Positions 18,373 to 27,413 of a stretch of DNA of 64,000 bases are shown here, one piece after another. Position 1 is the stretch's first letter; every line of letters begins with the position of its first letter. The notes under the pieces were generated by a model that was not told where the DNA came from, did no database searches, and saw nothing but the letters and a program-made list of their open reading frames with translations. Location of the stretch: NCBI RefSeq assembly GCF_003234265.2, contig NZ_CP126256.1, forward strand, positions 2,232,001 through 2,296,000, written 5' to 3'. The position numbers and the translations under genes were made by a program. The stretch comes from Curtobacterium sp. MCSS17_015 (GTDB lineage Bacteria > Actinomycetota > Actinomycetes > Actinomycetales > Microbacteriaceae).

Positions 18373-19674
18373 TCAACCTGCGGCCTGGGAGACCTGGTCC
18401 TGAGCCGTCTGCAGGGCGTCCTTGATGTCCTTCTCGGACACCGTCGAACCGGTGGCGATCTTGGCGAACATCTCGTTCATCGCCTTGCCGACCGTGGACT
18501 CGAACTGGTCCTCGGCGGGGACCAGCGGGAGCGGCTTCGCCTTGTTGTTGTAGATGTCGAGGAACGTCTTCGTCTGCTCGTCGGTGACCGACTCGGCAGC
18601 GTCGGCGAGCACCGGCAGGGCCGAGTACGGCTTGTCGAGCGTCGTCTGCGTGTCCATGCTCGTCATGTACTTGACGAACTTCAGCGCGCCGTCCTTGTTG
18701 TCGGTGTTCGTGAAGATCGACAGGTTGATGCCGGCCGGGAAGCTGGCGATGTCCTCGCCGCCGGTCGGTGCCGGCAGCGGCACGACGCCGAACTCGTCGG
18801 CCTTCATGCCGAGCGACTCGATCGTCGTGTTCGCGTTGTTCTGGTTGAGGATCATCGCGGCCTTCTTGTTCGCGAAGTCCGCGACCGACTGGTTCGCGTT
18901 GTCGTACTGCGCGTTCGACGGGTTGGCCGCCTTGCTCTCCTGCATGAGGTCGAGGTACCGCTTGATGCCGTCGACGTTCGCCTTCGAGGTGAAGGTCGGG
19001 TTGCCGTCGCCGTCGAACCACTCGCCGCCGTTCTGAGCCGAGTTGATGAAGGCGAAGTGTGAGTTCTCGGTGTACGAACCACCGGCGAGGCTGAACCCGT
19101 ACGTGCCGTCGGTGGTCAGCTTCTCGGCGGCCGAGACGAGGTCCTCCCAGGTGGTGGGCGGCTCGACGCCGGCGTCCGCGAGCATCTGCTTGTTGTAGAA
19201 CAGGCCGTAGGCGAGGCCGTACAACGGGACGCTCGTGACGGTCTCACCCGGTGCGCCACCGGTCGAGAGCGCGACCTTGCCGAACTTGTCGGCGCCGCCG
19301 ATCGCCTTCATCTCGGCGTCACCGAACTCCTGGAAGGCGCCGGTGGCCTGGAGCGAGGTGGCCCAGGTGTTGCCGATGTTGACGACGTCCGGGCCCTGGC
19401 CCGAGGTGACGGCGGTCTGGATCTTCGTCTGCAGGTCGTTCCACCCGATGACCTGGAGGTCGACCTTGATCCCGGTCTCGTCGGTGAACTTCTCCAGGAC
19501 GGGGGTCAGCACCTCCTTGTCGTGCTCGAGTGAGGTGCCCTGGTTCGACGCCCAGTAGGTGAGCGTCTTCGAGTCGCCCGATGCGCCGGAGGACCCGGAG
19601 GAGCAGGCGGCGAGGCCCGACACGGTGAGTGCCGCGGCCGCGGTGATGGCCAGTGCGCGGATGGCAGTGCGCAT
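18373..19674 (-). CDS. Sugar ABC transporter substrate-binding lipoprotein
   Basis: 433 residues. The signal sequence ends in lipobox LAAC (Cys near residue 24), followed by a Ser/Gly linker. The mature part begins LTYWASNQGTSLEHD and contains the CUT1 receptor signatures (YGLAYGLFYNKQMLADAGVE, PPTTWEDLVSAAEKL). It captures the sugar outside and hands it to the MalF/MalG pair. Substrate unknown. AGAGAG precedes the ATG. It is the first transport gene after the two sugar-metabolism enzymes encoded upstream. Confidence 0.93.
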   Translation of the reverse strand: MRTAIRALAITAAAALTVSGLAACSSGSSGASGDSKTLTYWASNQGTSLEHDKEVLTPVLEKFTDETGIKVDLQVIGWNDLQTKIQTAVTSGQGPDVVNIGNTWATSLQATGAFQEFGDAEMKAIGGADKFGKVALSTGGAPGETVTSVPLYGLAYGLFYNKQMLADAGVEPPTTWEDLVSAAEKLTTDGTYGFSLAGGSYTENSHFAFINSAQNGGEWFDGDGNPTFTSKANVDGIKRYLDLMQESKAANPSNAQYDNANQSVADFANKKAAMILNQNNANTTIESLGMKADEFGVVPLPAPTGGEDIASFPAGINLSIFTNTDNKDGALKFVKYMTSMDTQTTLDKPYSALPVLADAAESVTDEQTKTFLDIYNNKAKPLPLVPAEDQFESTVGKAMNEMFAKIATGSTVSEKDIKDALQTAQDQVSQAAG

Positions 19675-19808
19675 GACTCTCTACTTTCTCGTCGTTGAGA
19701 TGGTGCAGGAGGGTGGTGCTGGATCGTGCTGGGTGCTGCTGTGTGGGACGGGCAGCTCTGGTCCACCGGGTTCCGGTCCGCCCAGGTCCTGGTCGGGCCG
19801 GGGTCTGG

Positions 19809-20960
19809 TCAGGCCAGGGTCTGCGCCGCGGGGTCCCAACCCTCGGGGAGGGTCGGGGAGGGCGCGACGGTGCTCTCGACGAGCACGGTCTCACCACGTT
19901 CGGCTGCCTCGGCGATGGAGACCATCACGTCGAGGACGTGGAAGGCGAGGGCACCGGGGACCCGGTTCTCCTCGCCCGCACGGAGGGAGCGGGCCAGGTC
20001 GACCACGCCGGTCCCCCGCGAGTAGGTGGACCCGACGGCCGGGATCGTCTCGGGCTCCTCGGCGCCGAGCGCGTACAGCTCGGTGTCGCCGTCGAAGTCG
20101 TTCGGGTCGGGGAACACGACCGTGCCGGTCTCGCCCGCGATCTCGACGAAACCGGTGCGGCCGCGGTCGGACTCGAACGAGAAGACGCTCTGCGCGCTCC
20201 CACCGTTCTCGAACTGGATGAGCGCCGAGTGGTTCGTCGGCACCTCCACCGGGAACTCGGTGCCGGCCTTCGGACCCGAGCCGATCGTGCGGGTGGCACG
20301 CGACTTCGACGCCGTGGCGGTGACCTTCGCGACGGGTCCGAAGGCCTGCACGAGGGTCGTGATGTAGTACGGGCCGATGTCGAACAGCGGGCCAGCGCCG
20401 TACGCGAAGAGGAACTCGGGGCTCGGGTGCCAGGACTCCGGCCCGGGGCTCTGGAAGAGCGTCAGCCCGTTGAGCGGCTTCCCGATGCGGCCGTCGCGGA
20501 TCGTGCGGAGCGCGGTCTGGAGCCCCGCACCGAGGAACGTGTCGGGTGCGACGGACACGGTGCGTCCGGCCGCGACCGCGGCGTCACGCAGCTCCGCAGC
20601 GCTCTCCCGGTCCAGTGCGTAGGGCTTCTCGCCCCAGACGTGCTTGCCGGCACGGAGCGCCTGGAGCGCGACCTCGACGTGTGCTGCCGGGATGGTGAGG
20701 TTCACGACGATCTCGATGTCGTCGATCGCCAGGAGCTCCTCGACCGTGCCCGACCCCTGGACGCCCCACTTCTCGGCCTGCGACGCGGCGCGGGGCAGGT
20801 CGATGTCGGCGATGAACACGACCTCGACGTCCGGGAAGACCGTGAGGTTGGACAGGTACTGGTCCGAGATGACCCCGGCGCCGATGACACCGACGCCGAC
20901 GCGACCCGACCGGGAGGCGGTGGTCGCGGTGTCGACGGCGGTCGTGCTGTCCGCGCTCAT
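19809..20960 (-). CDS. Gfo/Idh/MocA family oxidoreductase
   Basis: 383 residues. The Rossmann part begins near residue 22 with VGVIGAGVISDQYLSN, and the family motif GEKPYALD (Lys-Pro of the catalytic region) appears near 115. The C-terminal alpha/beta domain carries the substrate pocket (FDIGPYYITTLVQAFG). These enzymes oxidise or reduce sugars, inositols or sugar derivatives with NAD(P). Its ATGA overlap with the upstream isomerase gene and the sugar importer downstream indicate catabolism of the imported sugar. Confidence 0.9.
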   Translation of the reverse strand: MSADSTTAVDTATTASRSGRVGVGVIGAGVISDQYLSNLTVFPDVEVVFIADIDLPRAASQAEKWGVQGSGTVEELLAIDDIEIVVNLTIPAAHVEVALQALRAGKHVWGEKPYALDRESAAELRDAAVAAGRTVSVAPDTFLGAGLQTALRTIRDGRIGKPLNGLTLFQSPGPESWHPSPEFLFAYGAGPLFDIGPYYITTLVQAFGPVAKVTATASKSRATRTIGSGPKAGTEFPVEVPTNHSALIQFENGGSAQSVFSFESDRGRTGFVEIAGETGTVVFPDPNDFDGDTELYALGAEEPETIPAVGSTYSRGTGVVDLARSLRAGEENRVPGALAFHVLDVMVSIAEAAERGETVLVESTVAPSPTLPEGWDPAAQTLA

Positions 20961-21703
20961 GCGGCGGCTCCCGCGAGGAAGGCGTACGAGTCGCGGACGG
21001 CCTGCACGACGTCACCGTCGTGGTCGTCGAGCTCGATGACCTGCTGCGCCTGGGGTGCGGCGGCGACGATGTCCCGGACCGGCATGACCCCGTTGCCGAC
21101 GGCCACCTGCTGCTTGTCGTCGTGCGAGCCGTCGCCGTCCTTGACGTGCAGGAAGCGGACCTGGTCGCCGAGTCGGCCGAGCACGGCCACCGGGTCGTCC
21201 CCGCCGACCTTCGCCCAGTAGGTGTCGAGTTCGAGGACGACGTCTCCCGACAGGGCTCCGGCGAAGACCTCGAAGGCGCTCGTGCCGTCGATCCGGTTCG
21301 AGAACTCGAACGCGTGGTTGTGGTAGCCGAGCACCAGGCCGTGGTCGGCGGCGCGGACGGCGAGGTCGTCGAACCGGCGGGCGATCGCCTCGACGTCCTC
21401 GCGGGTGGTCCAGCGCGACTCGTCGACGTGCGGGTCGATGAGCGTGCCGAGTCCGACGGTGACACTCGCGGCGAGGATCCGCTCGAGCTCCTGCTCGTCC
21501 GCGTCCAGCAGACGTGCGTGCCCGCTCGGCGCGGTCAAGCCGGCCTGCTGCAGGGCGGCGGCGTACTCGTCGGCACGGTCGACGAAGCCGAAGAGCTCGA
21601 CGTTCGTGAAACCGATGTCGGCGATCATCGCCAGGGTTCCGGGGAGGTCCGCCGACAGTGCGTCACGCACCGTGTACAGCTGGACCGAGAGCGGTTGGGT
21701 CAC
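20957..21703 (-). CDS. Sugar phosphate isomerase/epimerase (xylose-isomerase-like TIM barrel)
   Basis: 248 residues, AP-endonuclease-2 / IolE-like barrel. Visible metal-site segments are LVLGYHNHAFEF, DVVLELDTYWAKVGG and VRFLHVKDGDG, the usual order of Glu/Asp/His ligands. It probably isomerises or dehydrates a ketose or inositol-type intermediate together with the oxidoreductase. First gene of the operon. The GTG start has GAGGAG 8 bases upstream and a good promoter further up. Confidence 0.88.
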   Translation of the reverse strand: MTQPLSVQLYTVRDALSADLPGTLAMIADIGFTNVELFGFVDRADEYAAALQQAGLTAPSGHARLLDADEQELERILAASVTVGLGTLIDPHVDESRWTTREDVEAIARRFDDLAVRAADHGLVLGYHNHAFEFSNRIDGTSAFEVFAGALSGDVVLELDTYWAKVGGDDPVAVLGRLGDQVRFLHVKDGDGSHDDKQQVAVGNGVMPVRDIVAAAPQAQQVIELDDHDGDVVQAVRDSYAFLAGAAA

Positions 21704-21748
21704 CGTGTGTTCTCCTCATCGAGACGTGGTCTGCACTGACCGATCGTC

Positions 21749-21777
21749 ACACTATGGGCGCTTCTGTCGGCGGTCAA
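21749..21777 (-). promoter_or_regulatory. Promoter of the sugar operon
   Basis: TTGACC (21772-21777) and TAGTGT (21749-21754) on the minus strand with exactly 17 bases between. The leader to the isomerase gene is about 40 bases. Confidence 0.6.
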
Positions 21778-21780
21778 GCA

Positions 21781-21807
21781 GAAGTTCGAAGAGGTTCGAC
21801 GGACTTC
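21781..21807. promoter_or_regulatory. Candidate ROK operator
   Basis: Just upstream of the -35 box, GAAGT (21781-21785) and ACTTC (21803-21807) form an inverted repeat that encloses two GTTCGA copies ten bases apart (21784 and 21794). The position between the divergent operon and regulator gene makes it a plausible regulator site. No direct proof. Confidence 0.35.
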
Positions 21808-21844
21808 GTTGCGTGGCTCGGAGGATGTGTGGTTCACTCCGAGC

Positions 21845-23056
21845 ATGGTCGACATGACTCGGACGGCAACGTCGCCGCCGGTCGGGACGAGTGAGCTCTT
21901 CCAGATCCTGCGTGACGGAGTGCCGCGGACCCGTGGTGAACTCGCCGCCCTGACGGGGATGGCCCGCTCGACCATCGGCGTGCGGCTGGACGCCCTCGTC
22001 GACGTCGGACTCGTCGGCGCCGTCGACACCGCGGCCTCCACCGGGGGCCGCCCACCCGCCCAGATCGCCCTGCGGCCGGCCGCGCGGCTCGTCGTCGCCG
22101 CCGACCTGGGCGCATCGCACGGCCGCGTCTCGGTGACCGACCTCGTGGGCACGCAACTCGCCACCCGCGACGCCAGCATCGACATCGCCGCCGGCCCCGT
22201 CCCGACACTCGAGTGGCTCATCCGGGTCGTCGACGAACTCCTCGACTCGGTCGGCCGCGGCCGCGACGACGTCATCGCCGTCGGCATCGGCCTGCCCGGG
22301 CCGGTGGAGTTCTCGACCGGACGCCCGGCGAACCCCCCGATCATGCCCGGATGGGACGGCTTCGACGTGCCCGGGTGGCTCCGGCAGCACGTCCGCGCCC
22401 ACGTGCTCGTCGACAACGACGTCAACATCGCCGCGCTCGGGGAGCGCGCACACGGCTGGCCGGACCTCGACCACCTGCTCTTCGTCAAGGTCGCCACCGG
22501 CATCGGTTCCGGCATCGTCTCCGAGGGTCGGCTCCAGCGCGGCGCGCAGGGCACCGCCGGTGACATCGGGCACGTGCGGGTCTCGCGCGCCGGCGACGTG
22601 CCGTGCCACTGTGGCAACACCGGCTGCCTGGAGGCCGTCGCCTCCGGCCCGGCGATCGCCCGCGCACTCCGGGCGAAGGGCCACGACGTGCACACCAGCG
22701 CTGACGTCATCGACCTGGTCGCCCGCTCCGACATCGACGCGATCGGCGCGGTCCGGCAGGCGGGCCGTGACATCGGCGAGGTCCTCGCCACGTGCGTCTC
22801 GCTCATGAACCCGTCGGTCATCGCCCTCGGCGGTTCGATCACCCAGGCCGGGGAGCACCTGCTCGCCGGTGTCCGCGAGGTCGTCTACTCCCGCTCGATG
22901 CCGCTCGCCACCGAGCACCTCGTCATCGCCCAGTCCCGCGCTGGATCGATCGCGGCGCTGCAGGGCGCCGCGGCCCTCGCGATCGCCTACGCCCTCTCCC
23001 CCGCCGGCGTCGACGAGCTGGTGACCCTGGCCGAGGGCCGCCAGCTCGTCTCCTGA
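21845..23056 (+). CDS. ROK-family transcriptional regulator
   Basis: 403 residues from the ATG at 21845. An N-terminal winged helix (about 12-65, TRGELAALTGMARSTIG) precedes a sugar-kinase-like ROK domain with the ATP-type loop VVAADLGASHGRVS, LVDNDVNIAALGE and the zinc motif HCGNTGCLEAVASG (cysteines near 265-270). ROK repressors of this kind release DNA when a sugar or sugar phosphate binds. It is divergent from the sugar operon and probably controls it. A TTG 36 bases upstream would add 12 residues; I chose the ATG since no homology lies before it. Confidence 0.9.
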   Translation: MVDMTRTATSPPVGTSELFQILRDGVPRTRGELAALTGMARSTIGVRLDALVDVGLVGAVDTAASTGGRPPAQIALRPAARLVVAADLGASHGRVSVTDLVGTQLATRDASIDIAAGPVPTLEWLIRVVDELLDSVGRGRDDVIAVGIGLPGPVEFSTGRPANPPIMPGWDGFDVPGWLRQHVRAHVLVDNDVNIAALGERAHGWPDLDHLLFVKVATGIGSGIVSEGRLQRGAQGTAGDIGHVRVSRAGDVPCHCGNTGCLEAVASGPAIARALRAKGHDVHTSADVIDLVARSDIDAIGAVRQAGRDIGEVLATCVSLMNPSVIALGGSITQAGEHLLAGVREVVYSRSMPLATEHLVIAQSRAGSIAALQGAAALAIAYALSPAGVDELVTLAEGRQLVS

Positions 23057-23115
23057 CCGCGGTCACCCGCGGTGATGACCAGCGCGCCGGTTTCGCCGGT
23101 GCCGGTGGTCGGGTG

Positions 23116-23121
23116 GACAAT
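23116..23121 (+). promoter_or_regulatory. -10 element of the YqaJ-type nuclease gene
   Basis: GACAAT, six bases before the GTG at 23128 and with no ribosome-binding site between. Confidence 0.4.
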
Positions 23122-23127
23122 CGTCGC

Positions 23128-23820
23128 GTGACGATCGTGCAGCCCACCCTGTGGGGCGACCTTGATGACGGGTGGGAGGCCCAGCCCGCCTCGGGCACGG
23201 CGCCGTCCGTCCCGGCACGGTCGAGCCGGAACGCGTTCACGTCACTGCGTGGGCACACCGAGCGCATCGTCGCGCACTCCTCCGACCGGGTCGCCTGGCT
23301 CCGCGCGCGGGCCATGGGCATCACCGCCACCGACGTCGCACGTCTCGCCTCGCTCCGCGCGGTCGACGCCGTCGTCGCCGACAAGCGCTACGGCTCACGG
23401 TTCTCCGGCAACGTCTACACCGAGCACGGCAAGGACCGTGAGCCGGTGATCGCCTCGTGGGTCGCCGCGACCCACGGCATCCAGCCCTCGGCGCACCTGT
23501 TCCACGCGGCAGCGAACCGGGCGCACCTCGCGACGCCGGACGGTGTCGGGCAGGACCGTGACGGTCGCCTGCTCCTCGCCGAGATCAAGACGACCTCGTC
23601 CGGCTGGAAGCGTGTCCCCCGGCACTACCTCCGGCAGATCTGGTGGCAGCAGTACGTCCTCGGTGCCGACCGCACGCTGTTCGTGTGGGAGGAGCACGAC
23701 GACTTCGTGCCGGTCGCCGACGAACCGGAGTGCCGCTGGATCGACCGCGACGACGACGCGATCCGCGGGCTCATCGCGCTCGCCGACCTCGTGCTCGACC
23801 GGCTCCGGGACGCCCGCTGA
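23128..23820 (+). CDS. YqaJ-like PD-(D/E)XK nuclease
   Basis: 230 residues. The core resembles phage/lambda-exonuclease-like YqaJ nucleases: ITATDVARLASLRAVDAV (compare the IGGSDVA region), then GNVYTEHGKDREPVIASWV, a substrate-side aspartate in ATPDGVG, the catalytic DGRLLLAEIKTTSSG (E-x-K) and the QIWWQQYVLGADR helix. It should cut DNA with two metal ions. No recombinase, integrase or other phage gene adjoins it, so it is a chromosomal orphan; a repair role is possible. Its 3' end overlaps the convergent membrane-protein gene by 50 bases. Confidence 0.78.
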   Translation: MTIVQPTLWGDLDDGWEAQPASGTAPSVPARSSRNAFTSLRGHTERIVAHSSDRVAWLRARAMGITATDVARLASLRAVDAVVADKRYGSRFSGNVYTEHGKDREPVIASWVAATHGIQPSAHLFHAAANRAHLATPDGVGQDRDGRLLLAEIKTTSSGWKRVPRHYLRQIWWQQYVLGADRTLFVWEEHDDFVPVADEPECRWIDRDDDAIRGLIALADLVLDRLRDAR

Positions 23821-24421
23821 CCGGGACGACCCGGAGTCGGCTCAGCGCCACGACACCGAGGCCCATCAGCCCGATGAACACCGCCACGCCGAGGCAGTAC
23901 AACGCCACGGCTCCGTAGCCGGACACGGGGTCGAGGAACGGGTACGGGACCCAGCCGTCGGTGGCCCCGCGGGTCACGACGACCACGAGCCAGACCGCCG
24001 GGTAGACGAGGAACCACCAGACGTCACGGAAGAGCAGGCGGCTCCGGTCCGAGAACAGCACCCAGTCGAGCACCACGACCAGCGGGATCCAGCGGTGCAC
24101 GACGTCGTTCGACCAGGACGCCCCCAGCGGCTGACCGACCTGCGCCAGGAGGGTGTTGTAGACCAGGCCGGTCGTGGCGATGTACACCGTGGCCGCCCCG
24201 CGGAACAGGTCGAGACGCCGACCGGTCGGACGGTCCCCGAACGCCGCCACGACGGTCAGGGTGAACACGACGGCGACGAGCAGGTTCGACTGGTTCGTGA
24301 AGTACCCGAAGAAGTCCCAGAACACGAAGTCGTCACGGAGCGCACCCTGCAGGTCCGTGACCACCGCGGCGACGGCGACGACGGCGACGACGAGCCGCAG
24401 GGAGTTCACGAAGGTCCGCAC
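23771..24421 (-). CDS. Pr6Pr-type (FAR-17a/AIG1-like) membrane protein
   Basis: 216 residues with six predicted helices and the short conserved FFGYFTNQSNLLVAVV segment after helix 1. The conserved asparagine/histidine pattern (WSNDVVHRWIPLVVVLDWVL) is that of the AIG1/FAR-17a superfamily, whose animal members hydrolyse certain lipid esters; bacterial function is unknown. The GTG at 24421 is six bases after a TACCGT -10 box. The gene shares its last 50 bases with the nuclease gene on the other strand. Confidence 0.75.
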   Translation of the reverse strand: MRTFVNSLRLVVAVVAVAAVVTDLQGALRDDFVFWDFFGYFTNQSNLLVAVVFTLTVVAAFGDRPTGRRLDLFRGAATVYIATTGLVYNTLLAQVGQPLGASWSNDVVHRWIPLVVVLDWVLFSDRSRLLFRDVWWFLVYPAVWLVVVVTRGATDGWVPYPFLDPVSGYGAVALYCLGVAVFIGLMGLGVVALSRLRVVPVSGRPGAGRARGRRAR

Positions 24422-24427
24422 CCTCCC

Positions 24428-24433
24428 ACGGTA
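24428..24433 (-). promoter_or_regulatory. -10 element of the Pr6Pr-type gene
   Basis: TACCGT, six bases before the GTG at 24421. The GGGAGG lying in the gap abuts the start codon and is too close to serve as a Shine-Dalgarno site. Confidence 0.4.
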
Positions 24434-24489
24434 GTGGTCCGTGCCGGGCACACCGGTCGTGCCGCCCGCCACCGGACCCCGCACGGACG

Positions 24490-24523
24490 ACGACGGCCCG
24501 CACCTTCCGGTGCGGGCCGTCGT
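24490..24523 (-). terminator. Terminator of the rplK-rplA operon
   Basis: A 15-bp stem pairs 24490-24504 with 24509-24523 around a TTCC loop, 14 bases past the rplA stop. Confidence 0.75.
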
Positions 24524-24536
24524 GTGGTGCAGTGGA

Positions 24537-25229
24537 TCAGGCCAGGACGTTGACGTCCAGCGGGATGCCCGGGCCGAAGGTCGTCGAGACGGCGCCCTTC
24601 ATGATGTAGCGGCCCTTGGCAGCGCTCGGCTTGAGGCGGACGACCTCGTCGAGCGCGGCGGTGATGTTCTCGTCGAGCTGCTCCGGGGTGAACGAGGCCT
24701 TGCCGACGACGAAGTGCACGTTGGCGTGCTTGTCGACGCGGAACTCGATCTTGCCGCCCTTGATGTCGTTCACGGCCTGGGCCACGTTCGGCGTCACGGT
24801 GCCGGTCTTCGGGTTCGGCATGAGGCCGCGCGGGCCGAGCACCTTGCCGAGACGACCGACCTTGCCCATGAGCTCCGGGGTCGAGACGGCGGAGTCGAAC
24901 GACGTGTAACCCTCGGCGACCTTCGCGATGAGCTCGTCGCCACCGACCTCGTCGGCGCCGGCGGCGATGGCGGCCTCAGCCGCTGCACCCGTGGCGAAGA
25001 CGATGACGCGGGCGGTCTTGCCGGTGCCGTGCGGCAGGATGACGGTGCCGCGCACCATCTGGTCCGCCTTGCGCGGGTCGACGCCGAGCTTCAGCGCGAC
25101 CTCGACGGTGGAGTCGGTCTTCGCCGAACCGGTCTCCTTCGCGAGGGCGACGGCCTCGGTCGGGGTGTAGAACTTGTCGGCCTCGATCTTCGCGGCCGCG
25201 GCGCGGTACGCCTTGGACTTCTTCGCCAT
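24537..25229 (-). CDS. rplA: 50S ribosomal protein uL1
   Basis: 230 residues, standard length. Signatures include [20 protein letters not shown] and [19 protein letters not shown], the rRNA-binding core, and the interdomain hinge near 68 and 158. L1 forms the mobile stalk at the E site and in many bacteria represses its own operon. GGAGA precedes the ATG at 25229; the frame is open upstream into the L11 gene but homology starts at MAKKSKAYR. Last gene of nusG-rplK-rplA, followed by a strong hairpin. Confidence 0.97.
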   Translation of the reverse strand: MAKKSKAYRAAAAKIEADKFYTPTEAVALAKETGSAKTDSTVEVALKLGVDPRKADQMVRGTVILPHGTGKTARVIVFATGAAAEAAIAAGADEVGGDELIAKVAEGYTSFDSAVSTPELMGKVGRLGKVLGPRGLMPNPKTGTVTPNVAQAVNDIKGGKIEFRVDKHANVHFVVGKASFTPEQLDENITAALDEVVRLKPSAAKGRYIMKGAVSTTFGPGIPLDVNVLA

Positions 25230-25309
25230 GGTGGTCTCCTTGCGAGATACGTGGTTGGCGAGCCGGCGCGGCTCTCCCACGGTGAGTACTGGGGTGTGAG
25301 GGGTGAGGC

Positions 25310-25741
25310 TCAGGCCTCGACCGTGATGCCCATCGACCGAGCGGTGCCGGCGATGATCTTCGTCGCCTGCTCGAGGTCGTTGGCGTTCAGGTCGGGCTGC
25401 TTGGTCTCGGCGATCTGACGGATCTGCTCCGCCGTGATGCGTCCGGCCTTCACCGTGTGCGGCGTCGCGGAACCCTTGTTCACACCCGCAGCCTTCTTGA
25501 TGAGCTCGGCGGCCGGCGGGGTCTTGAGGATGAACGTGAACGAACGGTCCTCGTAGACGGTGATCTCGACCGGGATGACGTTGCCGCGCTGCGACTCGGT
25601 CGCCGCGTTGTACGCCTTGCAGAACTCCATGATGTTCACGCCGTGCTGACCGAGCGCCGGACCGATCGGCGGGGCCGGGTTGGCGGCGCCCGCGTTGATC
25701 TGCAGCTTGATCAGGCCCGTGACCTTCTTCTTCGGTGCCAT
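25310..25741 (-). CDS. rplK: 50S ribosomal protein uL11
   Basis: 143 residues. [40 protein letters not shown] (Pro-rich thiostrepton-site domain) and the C-terminal [12 protein letters not shown] are all present. It sits at the GTPase centre with 23S rRNA and is needed for stringent-response sensing. AGGAGG lies 9 bases before the ATG. A TACACT hexamer at 25861-25866, just past nusG, could give rplK-rplA an extra promoter with a leader of about 115 bases. Confidence 0.97.
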   Translation of the reverse strand: MAPKKKVTGLIKLQINAGAANPAPPIGPALGQHGVNIMEFCKAYNAATESQRGNVIPVEITVYEDRSFTFILKTPPAAELIKKAAGVNKGSATPHTVKAGRITAEQIRQIAETKQPDLNANDLEQATKIIAGTARSMGITVEA

Positions 25742-25883
25742 GTTCCGTTTCCTCCTGGGATCGAACGCACGGGGATCCGTGCACTCTCCCGCGTCTCCGG
25801 CGGATCCGGATCGCGGTCACGAGCCCGCAGCGCACGAGGCGCGCGGACCCAAACTCAGACAGTGTACTGGATGTTCGCCAGGA

Positions 25884-26948
25884 CTAGAGCTTCGTCACCT
25901 GGTCGAAGCTGAGCTCGACCGGCGTCTCGCGCTCGAACAGCGAGACGAGGACGGTGAGCTTGCCGCTCTCCGGCTTGATCTCGGAGATCGAACCCGGCAG
26001 ACCCGCGAACGAGCCTTCCTTGATGGTGATCGTCTCGCCGACCTCGAAGTCGACCTCGGCCTGCGGCTGGGCCTGTGCGGCACCGCCGGACTTCGAGCCG
26101 CCCTTGGTCGGCGCGGCTTCGGCGACCTGCACCAGGGACTTCAGCATGCCGAACGCTTCGTCGAAGCGGAGCGGCGTGGGGTTGTGGGCGTTGCCGACGA
26201 AGCCCGTGACGCCGGGGGTGTGCCGGACGACCGACCACGAGTCCTCGTTGAGGTCCATCCGGACGAGCACGTAGCCGGGGATCCGGACGCGGGTGACGAG
26301 CTTGCGCTGCCCGTTCTTGATCTCGACGACGTCCTCCATCGGGACCTCGGCCTGGTAGATGTAGTCCTCCATCGACATCGAGACCATGCGGTTCTCGATG
26401 TTGGCCTTCACGCGGCGCTCGAAGCCCGCGTAGGAGTGGATGACGTACCACTTGCCCGGCTTCATCCGGAGCTCGGCCTTGAAGGCGTCGTACGGGTCGG
26501 CCTCGGTCTCGTCGTCCGCCTGCTCGGCGTCGGCGTCGAGCGCGTCGGCGGCTTCCTCGCCCGCGATCGTGGCGTTCGCCTCGGCTGCCGTCTCCAACTC
26601 GAGCTCGGACTCTTCCTCGTCCTCGACGGCCTCGACGGCGGCTTCGGCCTCGTCCGCGGTGTCGATCTCGAGTGCGTCGTCGACCACGGCGTCGGCCTCG
26701 GGGTCGCGCGACTCGGCGAGGGCGTCCAGCGTCTCGTCCAGTCCGGCGGCGACGGTGCCGTCGTCCGGCTCGTCGCTCAGGCCGAGCGACTCGTCGTCCT
26801 CGTCCTCGACGGAGATCGCGCGCTCCTCGGCGGAGTCGGTCGAACGGAGTTCGCTCGTCTCGACGTCGCCTTCCTGGTTCTCCTCGACCTCGGAAGACTG
26901 CTCGGCAGCGGTCGCGAGGTCGATGTCGTCGCGGGAGTAGTCAGACAC
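25884..26948 (-). CDS. nusG: Transcription factor NusG with a long acidic N-terminal extension
   Basis: 354 residues, about twice the length of Escherichia coli NusG (181). The NGN domain begins near 164 ([21 protein letters not shown]) and the KOW domain near 300 ([19 protein letters not shown]), ending FDQVTKL. Residues 1-160 are a low-complexity tail rich in Glu, Asp and Ala with almost no aromatic residues, surely disordered. A second linker (about 270-295, [17 protein letters not shown]) separates NGN and KOW. NusG links RNA polymerase to Rho or ribosomes. The start is GTG at 26948. The gene lies between secE and rplK in the classical order. Confidence 0.95.
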   Translation of the reverse strand: MSDYSRDDIDLATAAEQSSEVEENQEGDVETSELRSTDSAEERAISVEDEDDESLGLSDEPDDGTVAAGLDETLDALAESRDPEADAVVDDALEIDTADEAEAAVEAVEDEEESELELETAAEANATIAGEEAADALDADAEQADDETEADPYDAFKAELRMKPGKWYVIHSYAGFERRVKANIENRMVSMSMEDYIYQAEVPMEDVVEIKNGQRKLVTRVRIPGYVLVRMDLNEDSWSVVRHTPGVTGFVGNAHNPTPLRFDEAFGMLKSLVQVAEAAPTKGGSKSGGAAQAQPQAEVDFEVGETITIKEGSFAGLPGSISEIKPESGKLTVLVSLFERETPVELSFDQVTKL

Positions 26949-27118
26949 AGTCGGTTCTTTCCGTTCGATGGTGCGGATCGGGTTGGCGCTCGCATCCCCG
27001 GCGGGGAACGGGTCGCCGTCTCCGGGAGACCGTACCCCGAGGAGGACCGGAGCGGTCGGACCTGCGGTCAGGCCGGGCGCGCCAGGAGTGCAGCACGCCG
27101 GGGTTCATGCCAGCTGGG

Positions 27119-27394
27119 TCAGGCCGTGGGGCCGTTGCCGAACACGTAGCCGACGCCGAGACCGAACACGAAGTCGAGGACCGACACGAGGACCATCATG
27201 ACGACGACGAACACGAGCACGACGCCCGTGTAGCTGAAGAGTTCCTTGCGCGTCGGGGTGACGACCTTGCGCAGTTCGCCGAGGACCTGGCGGATGAACA
27301 GCGCGATCGCAGCGAAGGGGCCGCGGCGCTGTGCGCGGTCGACCTTCGCCTGGGCGACGACGTCGTCGGTCGTCTCCACGTCTTTGCTCGCCAC
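27119..27394 (-). CDS. secE: Preprotein translocase subunit SecE
   Basis: 91 residues. A charged N-terminal part is followed by the amphipathic helix FIRQVLGELRKVVTPTRKEL, typical of SecE, and a single TM segment (TGVVLVFVVVMMVLVSVLDF). It clamps SecY in the translocon. The GTG at 27394 has AAGGG five bases upstream. An ATG further up would start inside the tRNA-Trp gene and is rejected. The stop lies 170 bases before nusG. Confidence 0.93.
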   Translation of the reverse strand: MASKDVETTDDVVAQAKVDRAQRRGPFAAIALFIRQVLGELRKVVTPTRKELFSYTGVVLVFVVVMMVLVSVLDFVFGLGVGYVFGNGPTA

Positions 27395-27413
27395 TTCAAC
27401 CCTTCCCGATGTG

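Noticed and set aside
23128..24421. A prophage or mobile element around the YqaJ-type nuclease
   Set aside because: No integrase, recombinase, portal, repressor or att-like repeats flank it, and base and codon use match the neighbours.
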